Assembly (NCBI GenBank): GCA_932294295.1
Contig: OW028574.1
Coordinates: 32,434,145 to 32,498,144 of the forward strand
Direction: 5' to 3'
DNA from: Alitta virens
Lineage: Eukaryota; Annelida; Polychaeta; Phyllodocida; Nereididae
DNA: 64,000 nt
The notes under the pieces were generated by a model that saw only the letters and a list, made by a program, of their open reading frames with translations, made no database searches and had not been told where the DNA came from. Both the position numbers and the translations under genes were made by a program. This document shows positions 46,936 to 58,426 of this stretch, piece after piece; the stretch's first letter is position 1; each line of letters starts with the position of its first letter.

Positions 46936-47707
46936 CAGCGGTGGTGACCCTTGTGTCCGAACTGAAATATCGGAGGAGGATTCCAGTAAAGGAGCAAGGT
47001 CAGGGTCTGCATGGATGGTGTTGGTGTCAGCTCAGTTTGCCATGGACGAGGATGGGTTATTGAAGGCTGTGAGCTGCAATATACTCATAAAACACATGGT
47101 AATTTCACGACCAAATCTGTTATGTTTGACCAAGGTGACATGATAGAATAGTTGTACATGAAACGATTATAGTAACCATATCATATAACATGTAGGTGGA
47201 AAGTTATGGTAACCTTGTGGCTGCATACATAGGCCGTCTGAAACTTGACACTGGAGTTTAAAGAAATAATATGTAAAGAAATAATACTGTAGAATTAACC
47301 GTAGTTTCACACTGCACAATCAAGTTTTTCTGGGATACAACAACATTAACCGCTCCTATGAGCCTAAACATTCACTAAAGGATCTTCTACTAACTGACTA
47401 CCCGATTTTAAAGAGAAAATGAGTGATGCACATGTTAAATGAACCTGCTGAAAGTGGGTGACATGTTATGTGTCAGAAAATTTTAAAACAAAACTGTCTT
47501 ATATGCGTACTGCTAAAATATTATTGTATGCCATTTGCCAAAATATTGTTTGTATTGTGCCTATGCTTAAGGCAAGCCGCGGGAGGTTGTCAGTATGACT
47601 GTAGTAGACTTTGGTTGGGTCTCTGCGTCATTGGGAGAATCCTGTGATTCGGCGGCTGCGGCATCGGCGGGGATGGTGTCGGGCTGCGCTTGCGGCTGCT
47701 CCGTTGC

Positions 47708-49091
47708 TCATCTCCAGCGTATTCTGGAGGGGTCTAAGGCATCGGTTCCAGGGGGCAGAAGGGACGCTGATGCCGGCCATTCCTCGGTGGTGCGAGTTCT
47801 GGAGTATGGCAAGGGCAAGCCACTTCTGGGGCTGGATAATTTGGTCCAGGAACTTACGGTAAAGGCCTGGTCTGCCTGGATGAGGATGACCTTGACGGTA
47901 TGAAATTCTGCAGTGAGCCGACGACATCCGGTGTAAGTGCTCCATGGGAGCTGCACCTCCGCTGGCGGGATAATGCGGTTGGTGTCAGTTGCGAGGTCAA
48001 GGGGAGACCAATCGATGTATAGGTAACCACACATGCCTCGCCAGATGGTATAAAAAAATTTCACCTCTGCATGGGCAGCTGCTGTTATGGCTTGCAGGTC
48101 ATAAGGTAACGTGGTGATTTTAAAATGTAAAAACTTTGAGTTTGAACAGAGACAAATGTATAATTCAGTTTCTAATGAAGATAGTCTTGCATTAGTCTCA
48201 GTTAAAGTATGACATGCTGGTTTCATGCGGTCACATAAAATTAAAACAGTGTTTATAATGGATAACAGCAGAGCTGAATTGATCACTATTGTGCGCCATA
48301 AGGGCGTAGAGTATTCTGCTACTACCAAAGGTGTAGGTGCAGTGGTAGTGGCGTAGAACTCCAGAGCCTGGGTAGTTCCAACGAGAGCTGCCGTGGTCAG
48401 TAGGAGCTGCTGGGCGGCATGTAGTTTTCTCCATATGAAAATAACCATGGCGAACGTGGCGCCCTGAGTAATAATGATTATTACAATTGCAATTGTAGAC
48501 ATGACAGCGCCTTGATCACTGCCAATCCATTCGAACACATTAAATTCTGCCTGATTGTGGTCCGTCGCTGTAAACGAGTCTAAGTCTGTTGCTAACGTAG
48601 CGTCATCGTCGTCTAAGTTGAGAGTCGTCAGTTTGAGTTTATCATGCAGAGCTTGTGGCAAATGAAAATTGTACTGTTCAGGGGTGTAGTCTGATGCAGT
48701 GAAATTGTGTGGCATTGTGTGATTGTACAATTTTGTAAACACTAACAAATTTACGCTGTATTGAATGTTGGAGCTTGACCTGTGGCAGTCAAGAGCATCC
48801 GAATGTATTTGGGTGTGATGTGATTGTAGTGAGCATTGGCACTGCAGTTCTACAACAAACAGGCCTTTGTGTTCTATGGTTTGGTTGGGGTGACATGATT
48901 GGGTCCATACCCTGTTTGGTGTATAAAAGAGGTAGCCACCCGAAGGTTGTGAGTATACAAATTCTTTAGTCAGAGGTGGAGTGTTAAGAATAGTGTGAGT
49001 GCATGCATGTAAGATACCAGAAGAAAAGCCAAAGTATAGTGCTAGAGAGCAAGAAAGTTGAGATGTAGGTTTAGGAATGACATTTTTAACA
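47708..49091 (-). pseudogene. Env-like glycoprotein, C-terminal half with membrane segments
   Basis: The env frame is open from the far side of the TTAA element (49091) to the stop at 47708, with no stop between. Numbering from 48748: membrane segments at about residues 81-105 (STIAIVIIIITQGATFAMVI) and 153-172 (TIVINSALLLSIINTVLILC), with a weaker hydrophobic run at 111-130. A polar tail of about 170 residues follows, ending RIRWR. Errantivirus-type Env proteins normally end soon after a single membrane anchor, so the second segment and long tail are unusual. The insertion splits the gene, so this half cannot be made as part of Env. Confidence 0.75.
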
Positions 49092-49095
49092 TTAA

Positions 49096-50540
49096 AGGGG
49101 AACTAAAGGACATTTGTATGTTAGTTTTAAAAGTTCAATTGGATGTAAATGAATATATTGCAGTAGGAAAAAGTCTATAAAAGTCAAGTTAAGTATGATT
49201 TTAAGACAATTAGAAATGCAATTTACGCCACCCGCCAAAACGATGGGGGCCGCCATTATTGCACACGACACGCAAAGCCGTGACGTCACTTATGTACAGG
49301 CTATATGTCAGGCATTTCTAAATATTCCTAGGGCCTACAAATCAATCATAATTCTTGATTGCAATTTTGAAAAAGAACAGTCTGAACAGATAGCACGCCA
49401 GCTGTTGGATTGTACTTCACTAATTCGAATTAATTACTGGGAACTTACTTCAATTAGTTAATTGCAATAAAAGTGATTTGTAGACTCTAATCATGAACAT
49501 ATAACAACTTTGCTCCCTGGGAATTCAGCTTCCATTCTCTAAATGCCTCTTATAATATCGTATTTTTCATAGATATTATAAAATAAAGCAAGTTTTTTTT
49601 CAAAACATGGATGTTGAAAAAGTATAAGCTGTATAACATTTGATGATCAATATTTGATACAATCAAGGGTGTAATAAATAATTGCAATTCTAATTTCTAC
49701 TATGTTAAATATAACTATTAGATAAGAATGAATTTAGCTCAAGACCCCCCCCCCCCCCCCCCCCTCTTGATCTGTCAGTAATGAAAAGAATGTTAAAGGG
49801 GAACTAACGGAAAAGTAAAAGTTAATTTTGATACTTCAATTAGATAGTAAGGAATATATTGCAGTTGAAAGAAATGTTTTAAAGTTGAGTTTAGTCTAAT
49901 TTTAAGCTAATTATTTGTACCTTTTGCGCCACCCTCTGAAACGTCATGCCTGCACCAGGTAAATAAAGAGATCAAAATTACAATTATGCCAATAGAAGCC
50001 AGGATTACAAATCAATACCAGGCTATATCAAATTTGCATGCACTGTAGAAAATTGCAATTCAAAATTAAATATTCATACATTCCATTCCTTGCACTTGGT
50101 TTTGGAATTTATACATAATGTTCCCAACATTTAAGTTAGTCTGTGCATATGGAAATCAGAATTATACTGTATGAACTACAAGGGGAGGGAGGTCTATGCT
50201 AAATTCAAGTAGCTATGCATAAATAAATAAAATATATTATAAACATTTTTTTATTTCGGAAATGTGTAGATCCCAAACACCTTTTTTTTAAAGTTTCACA
50301 TGAACAAATAGATAGATAGATAGATAGATAGAATTGACAACAAAATACCTCAGAAAAATTAAACCTAATTTCTTTTAAAGTAATAAAAATCTATAAAATA
50401 ATTGTAGTTCAAATAAAAAAGAAATAATTAATATTAATAAAAACCCTTAACTGATAAAATGCTAAAAAATATTTTTTAGCATTTTATCAGTTACTTGATT
50501 TTATTAATATTAATTATTTAGATATTGAATTGCTCAGAGC

Positions 50541-50589
<49 letters not shown>

Positions 50590-50979
50590 CACTCAGTTTA
50601 TTACATAGACGATTAATTGACTCCCCAAGTGACTATTACTCTGATAATTGCATAGTATCAAATTGTTCAATAGCAATTTGACACTTAGTGAGAACCATGT
50701 CTATTGACATGCTGTTATAAAAAAGGCTCAAGTGCAATTACAAATTGTATCTGTAACTGGTCAGTTCTCTAGCCTATGACACAAGTGACGTATTTCCGGC
50801 CAGTGCAAAACACCAGGGATGGCCTAAAATGGCGGCCTCCGTAGTTCACAACACGGAGCTAATAAATATAGGATATTACTTTACCAGGGCATATATACAA
50901 GTTTTGAATAGCGTGAATGTGTTTCAATGGACTAAAGCTAACATCTTAGAAGTAAAGTGCTGAAGGTGTTAGTTCCCCT
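49096..50979. mobile_element. TTAA-flanked MITE-like element inserted in env
   Basis: Inverted ends AGGGGAACTAA at 49096 and TTAGTTCCCCT ending at 50979, each flanked by TTAA (49092-49095 and 50980-50983), the piggyBac-type target. A second, related left end (TTAA then AGGGGAACTAACGG) lies inside at 49794-49811, with about 100 bp of further similarity to the outer left end (shared GAATATATTGCAGT), so the element is composite or nested. The interior contains GGCGGCC/CGTCA patches near both ends, a C20 run, (GATA)n, an (AT)n run and a long palindrome. No transposase is visible. Confidence 0.82.
50422..50519. repeat. Near-perfect ~98-bp palindrome
   Basis: Arms of about 48 bp around a centre at 50470 (GCTAAAAAATATTTTTTAGC) with a few mismatches. 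It can extrude a cruciform or hairpin. An (AT)n run follows at 50547-50587. Confidence 0.85.
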
Positions 50980-52226
50980 TTAATCTGGTCATGAAGAGGG
51001 AGAGAGTTTTCTGGTAACTCAAAGTAAGAATCATTAAATTTTGATATAGCAAACCAAGGTTGGGTGTTAGTAATTAAGGTATATATAACAGTATGCTGTG
51101 CAGAGGGCACAGGCAATAAATCGATCCGATAGAGAGAAAAGATGGAGGATGGAGTGGCTACAGGTATACAAATTTTGATATATATATGGGTGTTGTCGTA
51201 TGTTGCAGTGGTGAGATGGGTGTCCCTGTAATATGGCCTGATATCAGACTGAACATACAGGTTTTGTGCAATTTGTTTGACTTTGTTATTCACATCGTCC
51301 AGGATTTCACGCAGGTGATCTGGTGACAGTAGATTTGCAGTCAACTTACCTGCAATCAACTCGGACATGTCCTTAAGGCTGGTCAGTGTATGCATGTGTA
51401 ATAGGCTAAGTGTATGAATATGTATTTGATATAGAATGTCAAGAATGTTGAACCATGCCCTCTTTTGTCGAGTACGTGCGGATACATTAGGCTTGTTGTC
51501 CATCATGGATTTGATGGATTTCTGGGCGGTGTTGATTTCCATGATAATCTGTGCAGTCAAATCATAAAAATTTTCCTCCATGTCCTTTACTAAGGTACAT
51601 ATAGTGTTGTTGACTTTCTCCGGATTATCATTGGTGAAGCAGGAAACGGCTGGATGGAGTAATGTAAAGTCCATAAAATATGGTATTGCCAGGGTATGAT
51701 GCCATACCATGGGCGAGACATTAATGTCTCTCTCCTTTACAAATGCGGCTCCCACATTTGGTCGAACTATGACTTGTGCTGCTGGTGCTGCAAAAGTGCA
51801 TAGAGACAATATGGCGAGGCTAATCCCAATGAAGATGTATGTGAACATCGTGGTGCTTTGGCTGTTTAGGCAAAAACTGAAGATGTATGGGGCTGCTGCT
51901 GCTTTTGTAGATACCGACTTTTGTGGGTGTGGCTTGGAGTGTGTGAGGGTGCCTGATGGGCGGGCCGTGGTCAGTAAATGTGACCTGCGGGTTTTCCTGC
52001 CTGACTGTAATTGACCCTCCATTGTATTGTTACCCTCCATTGTTATGTTATACCTTTGTAGTGGTGGATTTGTTTGTCCGCTTTGTACGGGTGGTTTACA
52101 ACGGGGGATTGCCTGTGATGTCCGCTGTAATTGGCTGGCAATATGTGGGTTGGTTTGTGAGGAGTTTAATTGGCAATTTGGAACTGTAGACATCTGGCTG
52201 AAATGGGTAACAAAAGCCGGGTGCAT
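50946..52226 (-). pseudogene. Env-like glycoprotein, N-terminal half (interrupted)
   Basis: 426 codons are open. The likely start is the internal ATG at 51848, which begins a signal peptide (MFTYIFIGISLAILSLC); the 126 codons upstream are Gln/Asn/Thr-rich and may be leader only. A furin-type site RTRQKR lies at 51476-51459, followed by a hydrophobic AWFNILDILYQI stretch and a heptad-like helix. This is the layout of baculovirus-F/errantivirus Env fusion proteins. Genuine env sequence stops at about 50984, where a TTAA-flanked element begins; the last eleven or so residues and the stop at 50946 belong to that element. It would be the particle's surface fusion protein. Confidence 0.82.
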
Positions 52227-53258
52227 ATTAACGATGGTATGAGATGAAACAATGGTAATGAGATGTAAATGTTTGAGCTTTTAGCTCTAAATGGTGTGTA
52301 TTCCTCCTTTGTGTCCATGCTGTACTGACAGCTTGATGGAATCCTAAAGAGTTCGGTACACAATAAGGATGTATTTAGGTATAATTTTACGAGTGGTTTG
52401 GAGAAAGGAAACAATGCAAAGATGCAACCTTGTGAGCCCGCATGGGAATTGTAAACCCCTTTTATCTGCATTCTACCATCATGGTAGAAAGGGTTGCAGT
52501 GTTAAGTGGTTTTGTAAATTCGGCAGATTGTGACACCTACCCCGTAAATTACGGTATGTACGTCCTGAAAGGACGTAACTGCCTGTGAAAGCATTCCAAT
52601 TACAATTTGGGCTTTTGCTAAGTGGCAGTGGTCCTTCTTGAAGTTATGTAAAATGACTTCTACATGGTGTGAGGACCCTACACCTATATACCCATATTTG
52701 ATAATTAAAGAAACGCGTGGGATATTGCGTTTTTATAATCCCTAATTTCTGTTTTATGGGCGCGGGGATCTGCGCCCGAGTAAATGAGGTAGCCTGTAAT
52801 TTTTGTTTAAGCGCCCCCGCACCACCGGGCCCTGTTTGATAAGCATATTTATTGAAAAATAGCACCTGCATGGCCCTATGGTGATCCTAAATTTATATTG
52901 AGATAGCGCCTAGGGGCGAGCGCTATAAAATGACATTTCAATTATGTCAATGGTTTGTACCAGAAAATACCATGTTTGTTAAATGACAGTTAAACAGATA
53001 AAGTTCAAGGTTATAATTAAAACATGTCTTACAATGACATAGCTTCGGCGTGTTATGGCGTCCGGTAGTAGGCGACCATAGGGCCTTGCATGTTTTTCAT
53101 TGCAAGAAATACAATTCTAAAATGAATTTTGGCATGATATGTGGTCCTACCGTAGACCTCCACATGGCCTTATTCATTTGACTAAAATTTAAAATACAAC
53201 AGATATCTAATACAGTACAACATATATGTTATAGGCAATAGTGTCATTTCTGGGATTT
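52227..53258. other. Non-coding spacer between pol and env
   Basis: About 1 kb without a supported frame. It holds three strong palindromes (52471-52489, 52542-52554, 52559-52577), noted separately, and should contain the env splice acceptor. Confidence 0.5.
52471..52577. promoter_or_regulatory. Cluster of three hairpin-forming palindromes
   Basis: TTCTACCATCATGGTAGAA (9-bp arms, 1-nt centre), CCGTAAATTACGG (6-bp arms) and TACGTCCTGAAAGGACGTA (8-bp arms, 3-nt loop) lie within 107 bp. The first is also enclosed by AACCC and GGGTT. In retroelements such structures in the pol-env gap can control splicing or export; function here is inferred only. Confidence 0.5.
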
Positions 53259-55218
53259 TCACTGCAAGTTGTTTAGAAATGCATTTTGTGAGCCTGCAAT
53301 TCGTAATTGTTTCTCTTGCAATAATGTCTTAACATAGTCGGAACATTGAGGGTGTGACCTCATGTCAAGCCATGTGTTACCTACATGTGACTCACCATGT
53401 GGATTGATCAACACTTGGAGCTCTCCATGTTTAAGTCTTGCTTTGTTGATTGGAAAATAAGACCCAGGTGGAACTGGGGAGACCTGTAGTCTCTTCAAGT
53501 GGTCGTTGTGCACGGGCAATGGTACTGCTTTTTGTGCTTTCTGTGAGGCATTTTTGATGCATGATTTTACCATATTTGTGTTCGACTGTATGTTACAATA
53601 TTGTTGTGTTGTTGGGTGTGTCTTTCCAGTCTCATCTGTAGTGTTTTTACAGATTGCGTCCCTTTTGAGATCTGAGACTCTATTCACACTACCTGCATCA
53701 GTTCTGACCCAAGCTACTTTTAACCGATTCACATGAATGACTCCAGATAGTCTGTGACCTTCTAAGGTTTCTAGTATTGCGTGTGATCTATCCAACATGT
53801 GTTGGATGACCAAAGGTCCAACAAAATCTAGTCGAATTTTCTTTGAATTGGTTTGGAGTGCACTGGCACTTGGGGCAATTAAATAAACTAGCATACCTTC
53901 AGTGAATACCTGGTACTTAGTTGTTTTATTTAATTGCTTACGTGCTTGATTTTGTTGTAACTGTGCTTGAATTTCCAGCATTGATTTCCCAACTTTCTCT
54001 AACCTTCTCTTTAATGTATCTGCATATTGTCTGTATGATGGCACAATATCAGAAATATTCCCACAGTCAAAAGTTGTTCTGGGGTTTCTGAGATACAGTA
54101 AATAGTAGGGACTCGTGTTGTTTAATGCTGGACTTGCGAATGAGTTGTAAGCATATGCAACTGAGTTTACAAACATGGGCCATTCATGGCCGTTGTCTGT
54201 GAGGCACGTTGTTATTAGACCTGAAATAGTACCAATGAATCTTTCTGATTTATTAGCTTTGTGGTTATCCACAGATACAAATTTGTGGTCTATTTTCAGT
54301 GCTTTAAATACATACTGTAGTACTTGGTTGTCCCACTCTTTGCCTAGGTCACTTATGAATTGCTCACATGGACCGTATTGTAATACACAACGTTGCAACA
54401 CAGCTTCTGCTACTGTGGCGGCATCTTTGTTCTGCAAAGGGATTAATGTAACAAATCGTGTAATGTTGCATACCAGAACTAATATGTATCTGTAGCCTGC
54501 TGGTGTCTCTGGCATTTGTTTTAGGTCTGCGTAAATAGCTCCATACGGTGCATAAGATACCGGAATATTTAGTTCAAATGGTCTTTCTTCGTTGTGAGGT
54601 GTCTTGCGTGCTTGACACGTTGTACATGTCCGTATGTACTGCGTGACCTGCTCATGCAAGCGTGGAAAGTGAAAGCGCTGCTTGATTGTTGCAGTTACAC
54701 GTACAATACCCTGATGGCATGACAGTAGATTGTCATGATGCAGAGATATTACAAATGGGACTAACATTTTTGGAACTGCCAGTTTAAGACATTGGTCATC
54801 ATCCTTGAGGACTATTTTGAACAATATGTGATCAATTATGACATATTCTTCCGCGATCATCATAACACGTTTTGCCACTACTTTATTTGGGGGCAAGAGG
54901 CCTTCTGTAATGTAAGCATACGTATCTTTGAAGTCTGGACACTGAGACTGCAATCTAGCGACTTCGCGCTTTTCATATGGTAAGTGATAATTTTTCAACA
55001 CTTTTGCTTGTAATTTTCGCAACATTTCATTAATTTGTTTTTGATTTGGCATATGCTTTGCCATTACCACATTTTTGTCGATGACTAGCGGTTTTGTTGC
55101 ATTCGTCATGTAGTTAGGTACGTCTGTGTGTGTCTCGTGGATTGTCTCTGTAATGTCATTATTTGTTGTTCTGTCCGTGGGCTGTTGTGTCAGATGATTT
55201 TTCAGTGTCTACCAGTCT
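53259..55218 (-). CDS. Pol part 2: integrase, frame-shifted from RNase H
   Basis: The open frame enters between 55218 and 55160, one frame off the RNase H frame, so an indel separates them; an A5 run near 55206 is a likely place. The long frame from the ATG at 55109 has 616 residues. The zinc-binding H2C2 is His125, His132, Cys162, Cys165. The catalytic triad is Asp195 (AIYADLKQM), Asp254 (FISDLGKEW) and Glu289 (NKSERFIG), with 34 residues between the last two. A GPY/F-like C-terminal module (KIRLDFVGPLVIQHML; VIHVNRLKVAW) follows at about 425-470. A further 150-residue tail ends at 53259. The enzyme inserts the cDNA copy. No stop inside. Confidence 0.9.
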
Positions 55219-58200
55219 TGGTAGCTTGTTTGTTCCATAAGTATTTTGTTTTATCAGAGTTACTGGATTTGAAGCTGTGCCAGTTAGTCTGCTGTTTTTA
55301 ACTGTACCCTGATCGCCTAGTGGTGGAAACGTGGGAGCAGAGGCCGCTGTTTCTGTACCTAGGGGCGAGTGGGGTGTTGCTGGGCCTCTAAGGTCCGCAA
55401 CCAGACGTCCTTCAGACACAGTGCGGTCGTGTCTGGGCCGTCCCCTTCGTCTTGGCTGTTGTTGTGGGTCAGTCAGGTTCAGTCTGGGTGTTGAGCTGGT
55501 GTTAGCCGTTGGAGCGGCTGTAGCCAGTTGAGTTGGTGTGTTTGTCACAGGTGTTAAATTTTGACTTGATTGCTGCATTTGTTGCTGTTTTGCTTGGTTC
55601 CTTGTCACAACGAAAGCGATGTCGTCTGTGGCTTCTTCAATGATTTGTGGATATCTTGACAAGTAATCTGCTATTACAAGCGACTTGCCTTTTGTGTACT
55701 GCACATCCATTGAGTAGCTGCTTAGCTTTTCAATCAGCCTGGTGATCCGCTCTGTGGCTGGTTCATGTTTTGACCTTAATATTTGAGGTATTGCTGAATG
55801 GTCAGTGTATACTTCAAAATTTGTACATTTCAGTAGATACCGAAACGCTGTGACAGCAATCACTAGACCAGTGAGTTCTAGTTCTGTAATGCTGTAATTT
55901 GCTGCTGCAGGTGGCAATGATTTTGAAAAGTATGCAATCAATTTTTCTTGGTTTCTTTGTATCTGCCAAAGGCTGGCTCCGACTCCTGTCTTCGAAGTGT
56001 CTGTATATAGGACAAATGTACCTGTGCTGTTTGGCATTGCAAGCAATGGTGGTTTTATTAACAATTTGATGATTGCATCATATGCAATTTGTGCTGTTTC
56101 TGTCCACTCAAAATTTGCCTTTTTAGAGGCAATAGCATGTAGTGGTTTGAGTAATGTCTGTAAATTGTCCAAGTACATGGATAAATATGAGACCTTACCA
56201 ATGAATCATTTGAGTTGTCTTTTTGTCTTTGGCGTTGGCAAGTTTCTAATTGCGTCGGTGCGATCTCGCAATGGCCTTATACCTGCGTGGTCTTTTTGAA
56301 TGACAATTTCGTGTCCCATGTAGACAACCTTCTTTCTAAATAATTTAGCCTTGTCGGGCGCGATCTTGAGACCGTGGCTTTGTAAGGCTTTTAGGATTGT
56401 TTCCACATGTTGGAAATGTTCCTGCACCTTTTTCGAATAGACTATTAAATCATCCATTGTACCTATGCAAAATTTGGCTCCCTTGCACTGTAATAAAATG
56501 TTGTTAATATGTTTTTGAAATTCGCATGGCGAGAGACTGAGGCCCATCGGTAAATGGCGGTAGGCTAGGGACTTTCCCCCGGCATAGCTAACAATTGTAA
56601 AGTAATTGGATGCTTTCTCGCTTAAAAGCAGACAGTAATATGCTTGCTTTAAGTCTATGACGCTGACAACTTGAGGTTCAGCGTGACCGATGGTCTGAAT
56701 AGCATCGCGAATGAGCGGAAATGGCAGATTTCTTTTAATTATTCGCTTGTTAAGGTGCCTGAAATCTGTAACAAGTCTCTTGGCTGAAGTGCCCTTTTTG
56801 TTTATGAGCATTATTGGACTTGCATACTGAGACGTGTGTTGTTTCAGTACTCCCATTTGCTCTAACTTCTGCAACTCTCTATCAATTAGTGGCTGTTCTC
56901 TGGGAGAAACAGGAAATGGGCGAATGTAGAATGGGGTCTCATCCGAAAGGTCAAAATCCACCGTAAGATTCGAGTTTCCAACTTCATTGTGTAAGCTTAA
57001 TGCTGGCTTGTATTTTAGCAATAAGTCTTTCACCTGTTTTTGCTGATCAATATCTAAGATGCTGTCCTTCAGTTGGACATCTCTGTTGATGATCTCATCA
57101 TCAAACTTCTTAAGTCGCAGATCATCCGGCTCCAAGAAAGGAAATTTCTGTTTCTTGATTGCGTACAGTTGTTTCCTTGTGAGGTGACGGTCATTGGTGT
57201 CTGTCTGTTTGTCGGTGTCTGTGTCACAGTATTCTGCGTCTGTCTGGTGCGGTTGACCCGTTGCGCTGTAGTAGTTGAATGTGGCTTCCTCACAATTTGT
57301 ATCAATAGATTTGATGATATTGTAAGTGTGAAGCACACTTGACGTACTGAAAGTTGCAATAGGAGTTTGCTTGGAAATCCGCTTTATTGATTGTTTTGAG
57401 TTTGTTATGGCAATATTTGCAGTACCTGCTTGAAATTTGACTAGCATCAAGCGGGGCATAAAAGCAGTTAAGCTTGCCGTTGCTTTTATTTTACCTTGTG
57501 CATGCCTAAATTGTCTGGGCATTCTGCCAATTACACTAACTGTTTTTGTTTGTCCTGGCTGCAATATAATGTCATCTTGGGGATAAATGCGTATAGGTTG
57601 TCTCTTGAACATTAGCGTGTGCTTTGAAAAGTCGAATTTAGCCTGTATCTGTTCTAACGCACTATTTCCAATTACTAGATTTATACCTCCTAGTACATTT
57701 ACAACCATTGCTGTCATTTGAAAAACATGTTAGCTGATGTTACAGCTGAATGTGATTGAATAATTTGCTGTTATGTACTCACCATTACCAACTCTGAACT
57801 GTATTGGTTTGGTGGGAGTTTTCTCTAATTCTGACATATACCGGCTATTTTGAACAAAATTTTTGCATATCAATGAGTGAGTTGCTCCTGAATCAAATAG
57901 AGTGATTACCTTTTCTCTATTTGGCAACATTGCTGTTATCATGTTCTGCTTGTTGAGGTGCAGAGTCATTGTATCTGTCGGGGTTGGCACATGTGTCATC
58001 TGTGGGATGTCAGTTTCAGTTGACTGAGTGTTTATTGCTGCGTAAACAGTCTGCTGTTGAGCGTCTTCAAGTTTCATTTCTACTTTACATTTCACTGTAT
58101 CATCACTACTATCATTACAAATATCTAGTACATTGCTAAGGACTTGATTACATTTACTATGGTGATTACATTCAGTACATATATGATTGCCCTTTATGTT

Positions 58201-58426
58201 TTCAGATTGAGCGGTCGACTCAGGATGATTGGTGATTGATAATGCGTGACATGATGGATGCTTGTGAGAGAGAGAGATAGATTGAGGGTTTTGAGAACTA
58301 GAAGAGGCTACTTTCGTACAACATGAACCTACATTACTGGCTGGTTGATAATATCTACATTGGTTTTCCATGGATTTTACTTTAGGGGATGCAGAGTGAC
58401 TGGCACACACATTCTGGTCCCCGCTT
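55159..58426 (-). pseudogene. Pol part 1: protease, reverse transcriptase, RNase H
   Basis: The frame lies -1 relative to gag and opens at the gag stop. A Cys/His-containing region precedes the protease (FDSGATHSLI near 57890). TAA at 57730-57732 interrupts the protease. RT follows: ASPIMLINKKGTSAKRLVTD, the first catalytic Asp in VIDLKQAYY (near 56655), LPMGLSLSP, and the catalytic box GTMDDLIVYS at 56449-56460, with Thr where Tyr is usual. TGA at 56206-56208 interrupts the connector just after TPKTKRQLK. RNase H has Asp in LYTDTS, Glu in ITELEL, Asp in VYTDHS and Asp in IADYLSR. A Pro/Thr/Gln-rich linker with RRRGRPRH (55427-55452) closes the frame at the TAA at 55159. Confidence 0.9.

Larger units (their letters stand above)
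46353..47707. other. 3' non-coding region of the env-bearing element
   Basis: About 1.35 kb between the env stop and the polypurine tract without a supported frame. It contains the duplicated stem-loops at 46746-46935. Its length is notable for an LTR retroelement. Confidence 0.55.

Noticed and set aside
49595..49765. Functional signal at the C20 run
   Set aside because: Homopolymer tract in a non-coding mobile element; possibly of uncertain length in assembly.
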